Assembly: GCA_030834125.1 (NCBI GenBank)
Contig: JAURFW010000002.1
Coordinates: 64,289-128,288 of the forward strand
Direction: 5' to 3'
Origin: Bacteroidota bacterium
Lineage (GTDB): Bacteria; Bacteroidota; Bacteroidia; NS11-12g; UBA955
Length of the DNA: 64,000 bases
Shown here: positions 54,048 to 63,304 of the stretch, in pieces
Numbering within the stretch: the stretch's first letter is position 1
Layout: each line of letters starts with the position of its first letter
Notes under the pieces: model-generated
Seen by the model: the letters and a program-made list of their open reading frames with translations, nothing else
Told to the model about the DNA's origin: nothing
Databases searched by the model: none
Position numbers and translations under genes: made by a program

Positions 54048-54968
54048 AATCTCAAAAACTTGCTTCGCCATAGGCTTCTGCTGGTCAAGTTTTGGATTGA
54101 TTTCTGTTATTTCTAAACAGCTTGTTTTAGGGTATTCAATAAGTGTAGAAAGAATATCAACGGCTTGTATTTTACTCAATCCACTCTCCACAGGGGTTCC
54201 TGTTCCAACTGAAACAGATGGATCCATACTGTCCACATCAAAACTAATATAAAGATCATCAATCTTTGAATTTAGATAATCAATTGCCTTAGTTACAGCC
54301 CATTGGATACCGTTATCAAGCACTTCTTCCGCGTATATTACTTTTATATTATGATCTTTGATAAGTGTTTCTTCGGGTAATTCATAGCTGCGAATACCAA
54401 TAAAAACAATATTTTCTGCGGGAATAGGAGAGTTCTTTTTTATTCCTTTTATTTTATTCCAAAGTTTTTCGCACTCAGCACCTATTTCATTTCTTTGGCA
54501 TTTTAAATTATCCTTCTCAATGGCTGTATTTACAGACATACCATGAATATTCCCACTTGGAGTAGTATATGGAGAGTGTAAATCTAAATGAGCATCAATC
54601 CAAATTACACCCAATTTATGGGTGTCTTTATTTCTGCAAAAGCCAGCTAAACCACCTATAGCATTGCTATGATCGCCGGTTAGCAATAAAAGTTTTGCAT
54701 TATTGTTTCTTTCATTTTCTATTGCATCTGCAAACCTTGTTTGATGCTCAATCAAGGGAATTGCCCTTTTCAGATATGGATAGTGAATATCCTCTACTTC
54801 CTCAGCGGTTACTTTTTGATCAATAATAGTAATCGGAGCTTTACAGATAAACGACAATCCACTCTCTTTGCAATATTCAATGAGGGTTTTCGGACCTGTT
54901 GATGTACCAGCTTTACCAGCACCAAACTCCCAATCTGAAACTAAAACATGCAAATCTTCTTTCTTCAT
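54033..54968 (-). CDS. rocF: Arginase-family ureohydrolase
   Basis: The 311-residue enzyme has the manganese motifs TGDHS (H100), DAHLDLHSP (D125, H127, D129) and SFDVDSMDP (D244, D246). The TTPSGNIHGMSV block is typical of arginase rather than agmatinase or formimidoylglutamase. It probably turns arginine into ornithine and urea. It has its own promoter and overlaps the LuxC-type gene at the 3' end. Confidence 0.85.
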   Translation of the reverse strand: MKKEDLHVLVSDWEFGAGKAGTSTGPKTLIEYCKESGLSFICKAPITIIDQKVTAEEVEDIHYPYLKRAIPLIEHQTRFADAIENERNNNAKLLLLTGDHSNAIGGLAGFCRNKDTHKLGVIWIDAHLDLHSPYTTPSGNIHGMSVNTAIEKDNLKCQRNEIGAECEKLWNKIKGIKKNSPIPAENIVFIGIRSYELPEETLIKDHNIKVIYAEEVLDNGIQWAVTKAIDYLNSKIDDLYISFDVDSMDPSVSVGTGTPVESGLSKIQAVDILSTLIEYPKTSCLEITEINPKLDQQKPMAKQVFEILNQI

Positions 54969-54982
54969 ACAGTTGGGTAGTG

Positions 54983-54990
54983 CAAAATTA
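54983..54990 (-). promoter_or_regulatory. -7 promoter box for the arginase gene
   Basis: TAATTTTG on the reverse strand is an exact TAnnTTTG match, 15 bases before the ATG. Confidence 0.5.
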
Positions 54991-55020
54991 AAGAATTTAG
55001 GCTAACTATTTTATGTAGTT

Positions 55021-56712
55021 CTAATTCCAAGGTTTTCTTTTCCAAAGAACGTAACCTCCTAATTGCTTTTCTTTTACGAATTTATAAAGTAAATAATCGT
55101 CCGGTGAATAATTTATTTTAGTAAGTATATAGTATTCACCCACATTGATATGATTAAAAGCATGTGCTCTTCTCATTTCTTGTTTGGGATAGAATGATTT
55201 TTTTTCAATTTCAAATTCCGGCTTTAGATTATTAAAGTCTTCAGGGGTAACCTCACCATAAAAGTAAACGGCATAGGTTTTATAATACCATGATTCAATA
55301 AATGCACCTTTTTTTGTTTTGTTAATTATTGCCCTATTCATTGGCCCTTGAGAAGTTTCTGCAATTGCCGGTAATAACGCTGTTGAAATAACAATTGCCG
55401 TTACTCCAGAAATAAGGTACAATAAAACAGGATGACTTTGTTTTTTGGTTGCTTGAAAAAACCACCAGTATAGAAACCAAAATGTGAAAAGTGTTGCGGG
55501 TACTAAAGTGTACCAATTCCAATGATCTGTATGGGATAATAATCCAAGGGTAAACGTGTCTAAGTTGACCTCTAAATTAAAGGGCAATGGCCTCATAATG
55601 GCCAGTAACGGTGTTAACCATAAAACTAAAATCAACCCTAACCCTGATAATAATAAAGGCCACAATAGCCACTTTTGAAAGTGCCATCTATTGGTATGTA
55701 TTAAGTATATTTGATATGCGCTGAAGTAACTCAAACTCCACCAACATAAACTCGAGTAATGAATGATTTTAGTTGTTGTAATGCTGAAGATAATCAACAC
55801 AATCCAAAATAAACTTCTCATGTAAAGATTAAAAACATCTGTATTCCTATCAAGGATTGGGTTTTTAGTAAGATGGGGGATTGCTAGAATCGAAGATGGA
55901 AAAGCCAAAAAGAATAGAATAATAATATGGTAAAACCATGGTTGATTGTGCCATTCTATTTGACCTTTGAATAATACTATTTGGTAATCTATGAATTCAG
56001 TAATAAATCGAGTTCCGTTAGCTTGAATTAATGGAATTAACCAAGCGGCGATTACCAATAATAGTCCAATAAAGGTCAAGATAATTTTACCTGTAAATAT
56101 TTCACCCCATTTAGATCGAAACCAAACAGATACTACAACAACAAGCGTAAAAATTAAAATTGCAACGGGACCCTTTGTTAAAACTGCTAATCCTAAAAAC
56201 ACACCTGATAGAAAATAAAATATCTGAGGACGTTCTTCGCGAATAATACTTTGTGAAATTCTATACCATTGAAAAATTGCAAGTACAATGAATAAATTGA
56301 ATACAGGGTCAATAATTCCCGATCTCCAGTAAATAAATGGGGCTAAAGTAAAGATGCTGGTTAGTGCCCAAAAAGCACCTAACATTCTTTTTCCCAAAAA
56401 ATCGCCGACATAATAAACAAAATTTACCGTAAAAACGGCAGCTAATATATTGGGGAGTTTATATACCCACGCAGAATCGCTACCTATAATTGACCTGAAA
56501 AATGCTTGAAGCCATATGAATAAAGGAGGCTTTTCCCAAAATGGCTCATAACCCATTTGAACGTAGAGCCAATTTTTACTGACAACCATCTCTCTAGCAG
56601 ACTCTGCAAAGTTTAATTCATCCCAGTCGAATAAGGGTATCATATTTAGACCTAAGAATAAAACTACTAGAGCAATAATACTGAAAGTGATATGTCCGTA
56701 TACTCTATTCAC
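55021..56712 (-). CDS. ArnT/PMT-like membrane glycosyltransferase
   Basis: The 563-residue protein has about twelve membrane segments. The first loop carries the acidic motif LFDWDELNFAESAREM (27-42), the GT39/GT83 catalytic aspartate region, and WEKPPLFIWLQAFF follows. Such enzymes transfer a sugar from a polyprenyl-phosphate donor to lipid A or protein in the periplasm. It overlaps the PAP2 gene by one base, which fits joint work on undecaprenyl-phosphate carriers. Confidence 0.85.
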   Translation of the reverse strand: MNRVYGHITFSIIALVVLFLGLNMIPLFDWDELNFAESAREMVVSKNWLYVQMGYEPFWEKPPLFIWLQAFFRSIIGSDSAWVYKLPNILAAVFTVNFVYYVGDFLGKRMLGAFWALTSIFTLAPFIYWRSGIIDPVFNLFIVLAIFQWYRISQSIIREERPQIFYFLSGVFLGLAVLTKGPVAILIFTLVVVVSVWFRSKWGEIFTGKIILTFIGLLLVIAAWLIPLIQANGTRFITEFIDYQIVLFKGQIEWHNQPWFYHIIILFFLAFPSSILAIPHLTKNPILDRNTDVFNLYMRSLFWIVLIIFSITTTKIIHYSSLCWWSLSYFSAYQIYLIHTNRWHFQKWLLWPLLLSGLGLILVLWLTPLLAIMRPLPFNLEVNLDTFTLGLLSHTDHWNWYTLVPATLFTFWFLYWWFFQATKKQSHPVLLYLISGVTAIVISTALLPAIAETSQGPMNRAIINKTKKGAFIESWYYKTYAVYFYGEVTPEDFNNLKPEFEIEKKSFYPKQEMRRAHAFNHINVGEYYILTKINYSPDDYLLYKFVKEKQLGGYVLWKRKPWN

Positions 56713-57326
56713 TATTTTGAAAGTACGGGAAAGATCTTCGAATTAATAACGAAAAACAAGAAAAATAATGCTGCTCCAATTATTCCTCCTACTAAAACAT
56801 CCTGAAGATGGTGTTGACACAAATATACTCGGGATAATGCTGTAGAAACTACTCCAAAAAATAACAAGGATGAAATAAATATTTTTTGTTTTGGATTTAT
56901 TGCAAATAAAGTCCAGAGTATTAATCCCGTACCGAAAGTAACGGCAGCCGTATGTCCGCTTGGGAAGCTACCGTAATGTGCAAATGAAATATCATCAATC
57001 CGCTTGATATAATAAGTAAAGGATTCTACTGGCCTAGGAGCATCGAAAAAACGTTTAAGAATCTGAATGATTATGCCTTCTATGGCAAAGCTTACTACCC
57101 ACATCAAAGCATAATTACCCCATTTATAAAACGATAATATCAATGCAGTTAGGATTATCGGCCATTCAGCCCAAAATGAAGCAAATTTAAAAAATGTGGA
57201 AAGTATTTTTCTATCCATTTTAAACAATGCAATATTGAATTCAGCAAATGTTCCAAAGCTCAATACCCATATGGCACCAAGTGTAAAAATCAAAATGATT
57301 AACAAGACATAGATGATGGGCCGCAT
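56712..57326 (-). CDS. PAP2-superfamily membrane phosphatase
   Basis: The 204-residue protein has five to six membrane segments and the three PAP2 motifs: KRFFDAPRP (near 90), YGSFPSGHTAAV (near 118) and SRVYLCQHHLQDVLVG (near 164). It probably dephosphorylates undecaprenyl or lipid pyrophosphates at the periplasmic face. It heads a two-gene transcript with the ArnT-like enzyme and has a near-start promoter box. Confidence 0.9.
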   Translation of the reverse strand: MRPIIYVLLIILIFTLGAIWVLSFGTFAEFNIALFKMDRKILSTFFKFASFWAEWPIILTALILSFYKWGNYALMWVVSFAIEGIIIQILKRFFDAPRPVESFTYYIKRIDDISFAHYGSFPSGHTAAVTFGTGLILWTLFAINPKQKIFISSLLFFGVVSTALSRVYLCQHHLQDVLVGGIIGAALFFLFFVINSKIFPVLSK

Positions 57327-57330
57327 TTTA

Positions 57331-57338
57331 CAAAGATA
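57331..57338 (-). promoter_or_regulatory. -7 promoter box for the PAP2/ArnT-like operon
   Basis: TATCTTTG on the reverse strand is an exact TAnnTTTG match, five bases before the PAP2 ATG. Confidence 0.55.
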
Positions 57339-57434
57339 ATTACAAGTTCACACGATATTATTTTGAATTATGGTAGTTTTTGATTTCTTTGCAGAAGTAG
57401 AAATGAATTTTTGACGAAAAGCAATACCGAATAT

Positions 57435-57827
57435 ATGGCAAATAAAACATCAAAGTCCAAATTAGAATTGGAGTATGCATTAAGATCATCCCCTCAAATA
57501 ATATATCAATATATTTCAAATCCTAGCGGACTACAAAGCTGGTTTGCTGATCATGTTGATATTATGGGGAATGGACATTACCGATTCTCTTGGAATGATG
57601 GTACAGAATACCACGCGACGATGGTGAAATCAGTGCCAAATAAATGCACTCGTTTCGACATTATGGATACTGACGGTGAGTATATAGAATTTAAAATAGA
57701 CCAAGATGATATCACCGGAGATGTAGAACTAATTATATCTGAATTCATTGATCCAGAAGAAGCGGAAATAGCAGCAGATATTTGGGACAGTGCAATTGAT
57801 TCTCTTTGCTCGATTATAGGAGCCTAG
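57435..57827 (+). CDS. START-like (SRPBCC) domain protein
   Basis: The start chosen is ATG at 57435 (MANKTSKSKLE); the longer reading begins with TTG. The 130-residue protein is a single helix-grip domain: ELEYALRSSPQIIYQYISNPSGLQSWFADHV, then strands with YRFSWNDGTEYHATMV and a C-terminal helix. START-like domains bind hydrophobic ligands; the ligand is unknown. The 3' end overlaps the M20 amidohydrolase by four bases. Confidence 0.85.
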   Translation: MANKTSKSKLELEYALRSSPQIIYQYISNPSGLQSWFADHVDIMGNGHYRFSWNDGTEYHATMVKSVPNKCTRFDIMDTDGEYIEFKIDQDDITGDVELIISEFIDPEEAEIAADIWDSAIDSLCSIIGA

Positions 57828-59023
57828 GAGATATCTCCTTCAAGGGCTTTTAATCCCAGGTAGGCAAATAATCCTGCTCCTGTTATTAGTGCTTCTTCGT
57901 CAATGTCAAATGCAGGATGATGCACGCTATTTACAATTCCTCTTTCCTCATTTCTTATTCCTAAACGATAAAAACAACTCGGTACTTCTTGAGAATAATA
58001 CGAGAAATCTTCCGCTGCCATCCAGATGTCTAAATCCATAATGTTTTCTTTACCAAGGTAATTAGAGGAATTTTTTATCAAAAGTTCTGTAAGACCTTCA
58101 TGGTTTTTTAGAAATGGATAGCCTTTATTAATGGTACATTCAACTTCTCCTCCAAACATGTCACCTATGCTTTTGCATATTTCTTGAATTCTTGTATGTG
58201 CTTTATCTCTCCATTTTTCGTTCACCGTGCGGAATGTACCTTCGATTTTTACTTCTGGAGGTAACACATTAGTGGCACCGTTGCCTATTATTTTACCAAA
58301 TGATAATACAGAGGGTATACTTGGTGTTGCATTTCGTGATACAATTTGTTGAAGTGCAACAATTAAGTTTGACGCCATTAATACACTATCAATTGCCGTA
58401 TTGGGAAGTGCGCCATGGCCTCCTTTGCCCTTTACTGTAATATATATTTCATCAGTACTTGCCATGTATAATCCTTTTCTAAAGCCTACTTTTCCTGCCT
58501 CGAACAACGGCATTACATGTTGTCCAATCATAAAGTCAACTTTTGGGTTTTCAAGTACTCCTTCATTTATCAATAAGCTAGCACCACCAGGTAATTTTTC
58601 TTCCCCCGGTTGAAAAATTAGTTTAATGGTACCTTCAAATTGATTTTTAAACTGGTTAATTATAGTGGCGGCCCCTAAAAGAGATGTAGTATGTACGTCG
58701 TGTCCACAAGCATGCATTACGCCTTCAATTTTACTCCTGTAGCTTCTGCCATCATTCACTTCCACTATTGGTAAGGCATCCATATCAGCACGCATTCCAA
58801 CAACTCTTTTGGTCGGGTTTTTACCTTCTATTAATGCAACCACACCAGTATTTGCCATGCGTTTCGTCTTTAATCCTAGTTTATTATGAAGATAATCCTC
58901 AACTTTTTTCTGTGTTTCGAATTCATGGAATGAAAGCTCTGGATTACTATGTATATCATTTCTGATTTCTACTAACGCTGGGTGTAGTTGTTTTGCGAGA
59001 TTTAAAATTTGATCTTTTAACAT
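57824..59023 (-). CDS. M20-family amidohydrolase
   Basis: The ATG at 59023 (MLKDQILN) is used because the longer reading runs through a promoter box and into dnaG. The 399-residue enzyme has HSNPELSFHE (near 25-34), GMRADMDALPI, HACGHDVHTT and the acid pair in QPGEEKLPGG, as in hippurate or N-acyl-amino-acid hydrolases. It cleaves an amide-linked acyl group from an amino acid in the cytoplasm; the precise substrate is not readable. Confidence 0.9.
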   Translation of the reverse strand: MLKDQILNLAKQLHPALVEIRNDIHSNPELSFHEFETQKKVEDYLHNKLGLKTKRMANTGVVALIEGKNPTKRVVGMRADMDALPIVEVNDGRSYRSKIEGVMHACGHDVHTTSLLGAATIINQFKNQFEGTIKLIFQPGEEKLPGGASLLINEGVLENPKVDFMIGQHVMPLFEAGKVGFRKGLYMASTDEIYITVKGKGGHGALPNTAIDSVLMASNLIVALQQIVSRNATPSIPSVLSFGKIIGNGATNVLPPEVKIEGTFRTVNEKWRDKAHTRIQEICKSIGDMFGGEVECTINKGYPFLKNHEGLTELLIKNSSNYLGKENIMDLDIWMAAEDFSYYSQEVPSCFYRLGIRNEERGIVNSVHHPAFDIDEEALITGAGLFAYLGLKALEGDIS

Positions 59024-59029
59024 TAGGTT

Positions 59030-59037
59030 CAAATTTA
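59030..59037 (-). promoter_or_regulatory. -7 promoter box for the M20 amidohydrolase gene
   Basis: TAAATTTG on the reverse strand is an exact TAnnTTTG match, seven bases before the ATG; it diverges from the dnaG box about 50 bases away. Confidence 0.5.
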
Positions 59038-59084
59038 CTTTTTTTATGTTATCCACGCAGAATGGATTTTTGGAACTGTAGTCG

Positions 59085-59092
59085 TATTTTTG
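59085..59092 (+). promoter_or_regulatory. -7 promoter box for dnaG
   Basis: TATTTTTG is an exact TAnnTTTG match, eight bases before the GTG start of dnaG. Confidence 0.55.
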
Positions 59093-59099
59093 ATATTTA

Positions 59100-61046
59100 G
59101 TGATTGATCCCAGTTCCATAAATCAGATTGTAGATCTTGCACATATCGAAGATGTGGTAGGCGAGTACGTTAATTTAAAACGTACAGGAGGAAGGTATAA
59201 AGGTAACTGTCCTTTTCATGATGAAAAAACACCAAGTTTTGTAGTAACCCCTGGAATGGGTATCTATAAATGTTTTGGTTGCCAAAAAGGCGGCAATGTG
59301 ATACAGTTTGTAATGGATATAGAAAACCTTTCGTTTACTGAATCTGCTCGTTTTCTTGCCAAAAAATATGGAATAGATATCGTTGAAACAAATAGTGGCA
59401 ACCCAGATGTATCAATGGAGTTGCAACGCGAAAAAGAAAGTCTTCAAGCATTAAACGATTTCGCACTAACTTATTTCCAAGATCAATTATTAAATCATGA
59501 AGAGGGTAGAACTACAGCATTGCCCTACTTCAAGGAACGAGGTTACACAAAAGAAAGTATAGATTTTTGGAAAGTCGGATATTCACCGGCTTCTTGGACT
59601 GCATTTTATGAATATGCAAAAGTTAAAGGCTATTCTGAAGACGTATTATTAAAAGCGGGACTAATAAAACAACGAGAAAAGGATGGTAGTTATTACGATT
59701 TATTCAGAAATCGAGTAATATTCCCACTAGTTGCAGTAAATGGTAAGGTAATAGGATTTGCAGGTAGGGTAATGTCTAAGGTAGATAAAGCTCCGAAATA
59801 TGTAAATTCACCTGAAACCTTACTTTACAAAAAGAGCGATTTCCTTTACGCTCTTTCTCAATCAAAATCAGAAATTAGAAAATACGATAAGGTCTATCTA
59901 ATGGAAGGTTACACAGATGTGATGACTCTTCAACAAGCTGGTATTGGTAATGTCGCCGCAAGTAGTGGCACAGCTTTAACGCCTGGCCAAATTAGAATGG
60001 TCAGAAGATTCACTTCTAATGTTACAGTTATTTACGACGGTGATGTGGCTGGAATGAAAGCTTCGCTAAGAGGTATTGATTTACTATTAGAGCAAGACTT
60101 AAATGTAAGAGTTGTGCCATTACCAGTAGGACAAGATCCTGATTCCTATTGCAAAGAATTAGGTTCAGATGGTTTTAAAGATTATCTAAAAAACCACGAA
60201 CAGAATTTCATTGTATTTAAAGCAGAATTACTGCTTAAAGAAACTGTAAATGATCCACTTAGAAAGTCTGAAGTTATTTCTGATATACTTAGTTCTTTAT
60301 CTTTAATTAGTGATAAAATAAAGAGAGAATTACTATTAAAAGAGTTACAGACTAAATGTGACATTCCAATTCAAACGCTTTATTCAGAAATAAATAAGCT
60401 TGATAGAAAGAATCGTCAAAATGACTCTCAAAAATCAATCAGTCAAGAACTTAGCTTGTTAAAGCAAGTAGAGGCTACAATAAATGAGTACGCAGATCCT
60501 AATACTGAAGCTTTAAGTGATAAACATCAAGAGCGGGCTTTAATTAGGATGATAATGCTTCACGGAAATAAACCAGTAGGTACAGAAGATTTAAAAATTA
60601 TAGAATTTATTATTCAGGAGTTAGATGATGAAGAAAATGCTAGTTTCCAATTAGTTCATGAACCTTTTACATCAATCCTTGAATATGTTCGTGAATATTA
60701 CACACAAAATAATAATGCGCCAGAAGCTGTTGATTACGCTAAACATCCTAATACTTCGATTTCCAAGTTTGCCGCAGAGATTTATTCCTCTGATCATATT
60801 TTAAGTAAAGCATATAGCGATAATTTAATTAATATTAGGACCGAAGACGATAATTATCCAAAAGAACTAATAGATATATTTCTGAATTTGAGAAGAACCA
60901 AAATTGAAGAAATGATTCTTGAGGAACAAAAGAAATTATTAGATCCGGAAGAGGATGATTCTGAAGTTTTGCAGGTCCTTGATTATCTTGTTGGTTTAAG
61001 AAGAAAGATAGCCGAACAAATTGGTGCTGTTACAGCAAGATTGTAA
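59100..61046 (+). CDS. dnaG: DNA primase
   Basis: The 648-residue primase starts with GTG. It has the zinc-ribbon C37-PF-H40 ... C58-FG-C61, the TOPRIM core (VYLMEGYTDVMTLQ near 265, VIYDGDVAGM near 310) and a C-terminal DnaB-interaction region. It makes RNA primers for replication. The next gene starts 13 bases after the stop. Confidence 0.97.
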   Translation: MIDPSSINQIVDLAHIEDVVGEYVNLKRTGGRYKGNCPFHDEKTPSFVVTPGMGIYKCFGCQKGGNVIQFVMDIENLSFTESARFLAKKYGIDIVETNSGNPDVSMELQREKESLQALNDFALTYFQDQLLNHEEGRTTALPYFKERGYTKESIDFWKVGYSPASWTAFYEYAKVKGYSEDVLLKAGLIKQREKDGSYYDLFRNRVIFPLVAVNGKVIGFAGRVMSKVDKAPKYVNSPETLLYKKSDFLYALSQSKSEIRKYDKVYLMEGYTDVMTLQQAGIGNVAASSGTALTPGQIRMVRRFTSNVTVIYDGDVAGMKASLRGIDLLLEQDLNVRVVPLPVGQDPDSYCKELGSDGFKDYLKNHEQNFIVFKAELLLKETVNDPLRKSEVISDILSSLSLISDKIKRELLLKELQTKCDIPIQTLYSEINKLDRKNRQNDSQKSISQELSLLKQVEATINEYADPNTEALSDKHQERALIRMIMLHGNKPVGTEDLKIIEFIIQELDDEENASFQLVHEPFTSILEYVREYYTQNNNAPEAVDYAKHPNTSISKFAAEIYSSDHILSKAYSDNLINIRTEDDNYPKELIDIFLNLRRTKIEEMILEEQKKLLDPEEDDSEVLQVLDYLVGLRRKIAEQIGAVTARL

Positions 61047-61059
61047 TTTTAAATATTGG

Positions 61060-61650
61060 ATGAGAAATATAGTTAATATTATTATTGCAACCATTTTTCT
61101 GTTTTTTTTAGGATTTTTGAATTTTCCATCGCCGAAACCTCCTGGCCTTCCAAATCCTAACCAACCTGGTTTTGATTATTACAACAATAAAATTTATATA
61201 AGTGAAAATATTTTATACTTTGATACATTGGAATTACCTTTAAAAAAAATTCCTACAGTCCAGGAATTGTATACTGTATCTAAAGTAGTAATTGGTAAGT
61301 GGGCTAAATTATTTACAGTTATTAAAGTTGAAGAAAGCGGTCGAGACGGTCAATATTCATATTATGCTTTAAATTATTTCAATTTAGTTGGAATGAGATA
61401 TCCTCGGAAAAGGAAAACTACCGCTGTAAAAAGGGGAAATGATTATTATTCTGTTTATGCTAACTGGTATGAAGGAATGATTGACTTTAAATACTACATA
61501 AATTATATGGAAGGGTCGTTTTATAGACGTTATAAACGATACCCTAAAACAGAAGAAGAATTCATTCGTCATTTATACGGATCTTATAATAAATATTCAA
61601 AATGGTATAATGACGTTATTTATATATTAAGAAATTTTAATTATTATTAA
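61060..61650 (+). CDS. Glucosaminidase-like secreted or membrane-anchored protein
   Basis: The start is ATG at 61060 (MRNIVNIIIATIF). The 196-residue protein has a signal or anchor helix (about 3-20), a Pro/Asn-rich spacer (KPPGLPNPNQPG), and a domain that resembles peptidoglycan N-acetylglucosaminidases: a likely catalytic Glu in KVEESGRDG, then NYFNLVGMRYPRKRKTTAV and YANWYEGMIDFKYYI. The sequence is very rich in Tyr. The family call is by motif order only. It is probably co-transcribed with dnaG. The last four bases overlap nadE. Confidence 0.65.
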   Translation: MRNIVNIIIATIFLFFLGFLNFPSPKPPGLPNPNQPGFDYYNNKIYISENILYFDTLELPLKKIPTVQELYTVSKVVIGKWAKLFTVIKVEESGRDGQYSYYALNYFNLVGMRYPRKRKTTAVKRGNDYYSVYANWYEGMIDFKYYINYMEGSFYRRYKRYPKTEEEFIRHLYGSYNKYSKWYNDVIYILRNFNYY

Positions 61651-63281
61651 GGGTATTTCGCCACTAACGGCATAATTCTCCCTTTACCGAATCCTTTTGA
61701 ACTTACTCTTATTATTGGTGGTGCTTGATATCGTTTATATTCACTTGCATTCACTAAATTTAATACCTTGCGCACTGTATTTGCTTCATATCCTTCTAAA
61801 ATGATTTCTTGTAGACCTTTTCGTTCCTCGATATAAAGTCTGAGTATCCCATCTAAAATGGCATAATCGGGTAAACTATCGCTATCTTTCTGATCGGGTC
61901 TTAATTCAGCGCTAGGTTCTTTTGTAAGGATGTTATTTGAGATTATCTCTTCTGAAGCATTTATATACTCACAGAGTGCATATACTTGGGTTTTATAAAT
62001 ATCTCCAATCACTGAAATACTGCCACACAAATCACCATACAAAGTGCTGTACCCAACTGCCATTTCACTTTTGTTACTCGTATTGAGTAAAATATTGCCA
62101 TGTTTGTTGCTTAAAGCCATAAGTAATACTGCTCTTGATCTAGCTTGAATATTTTCTTCTGCTAAACCAATTGGTAAATCTTTAAAATAAGGCTGTAATG
62201 TATGCTCATAGCTATCGTGAATATCAGTAATTGGAATTTCCCAATAAGGGTTTCCTAAATTTTTTGATAATTCCACAGCGTCTTTTACTGATGACTTACT
62301 GCTGTAGCGTGAGGGCATAAGCACTGCCGTTACATTCTCGACCCCCAATGCTTGTACAGCGAGTGTTTGAACTAAGGCGCTATCTACGCCACCGCTAGCC
62401 CCAAGAATGGCCTTTTTAAAGCCCATTTTATTAAAATAATCTTTTATCCCAAAAACTAAGGCTTTATGCAATAATGCGACATTATCGGATCCCACAGTTA
62501 ATGTTTTATCATTAATAGAGAATCTCCCGTTTTCGAAATTTATATATTCAATATCCTCCTCGAATTCTTCTAGTTGAAGTACTACCTCACCATCATTATT
62601 TACAGCTCTGCTACTTCCATCAAACAATAATTCGGTATGTATTCCTATTTGATTGACATACAAAACCGGTAGAGAAAATCTATTCACTTGACCACTAAGT
62701 ACTCTATTTCTATGTGATTGTTTTCCCAAGTGGAAAGGCGAAGCAGATGGATTTATTATTAACTCTGCGCCAGACTCTTTAAGCACTTCTCCAGGGCTTT
62801 GAGTATATTCAAATTCATTGTAGCGGTCCCAAAGATCTTCACATATTGCAATTCCAATTTTAACACCTTTAAAATCTATGATTTGACTTTCTTTCGCACT
62901 TTCAAAATATCTAGATTCTTGAAATACGTCGTAAGTAGGTAATAATGTTTTTGCTATTGTATGTTGAATTCTTCCATTCTCCATAAAACAACATACATTT
63001 TGTAGTAAACGACCTTTATTTGGGTTCCGCATAACACCACCAACAATTGCAGCTATCCCTTGACAGCTTTGTGCAACTAATTCTAGGCTGTATTCACTTC
63101 TTTCAACAAAAGAAGGGTAATCGAGTAAATCGTCTGGTGAATAACCGCATACGGTCATTTCAGGAAAAACAACTAAATCTGCTCCCTCTCGTTTTGCATT
63201 GAATAGAACATCAGCAATTTTTGAAGTATTACCTTCAAAATCACCAATCTTAACATTAATCTGTGCTACGCAAATTTTCAT
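61647..63281 (-). CDS. nadE: Glutamine-dependent NAD+ synthetase
   Basis: The 544-residue enzyme has an N-terminal nitrilase-type glutaminase domain with the triad E41, K111 and C147, and a C-terminal synthetase domain with the PP-loop SGGVDS (296-301). It amidates deamido-NAD with ammonia from glutamine. Length and motifs are complete. It lies 23 bases downstream of the PorT-like gene on the same strand. Confidence 0.96.
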   Translation of the reverse strand: MKICVAQINVKIGDFEGNTSKIADVLFNAKREGADLVVFPEMTVCGYSPDDLLDYPSFVERSEYSLELVAQSCQGIAAIVGGVMRNPNKGRLLQNVCCFMENGRIQHTIAKTLLPTYDVFQESRYFESAKESQIIDFKGVKIGIAICEDLWDRYNEFEYTQSPGEVLKESGAELIINPSASPFHLGKQSHRNRVLSGQVNRFSLPVLYVNQIGIHTELLFDGSSRAVNNDGEVVLQLEEFEEDIEYINFENGRFSINDKTLTVGSDNVALLHKALVFGIKDYFNKMGFKKAILGASGGVDSALVQTLAVQALGVENVTAVLMPSRYSSKSSVKDAVELSKNLGNPYWEIPITDIHDSYEHTLQPYFKDLPIGLAEENIQARSRAVLLMALSNKHGNILLNTSNKSEMAVGYSTLYGDLCGSISVIGDIYKTQVYALCEYINASEEIISNNILTKEPSAELRPDQKDSDSLPDYAILDGILRLYIEERKGLQEIILEGYEANTVRKVLNLVNASEYKRYQAPPIIRVSSKGFGKGRIMPLVAKYP

Positions 63282-63304
63282 TTACGCCTGCAAGATAGGC
63301 CCAA

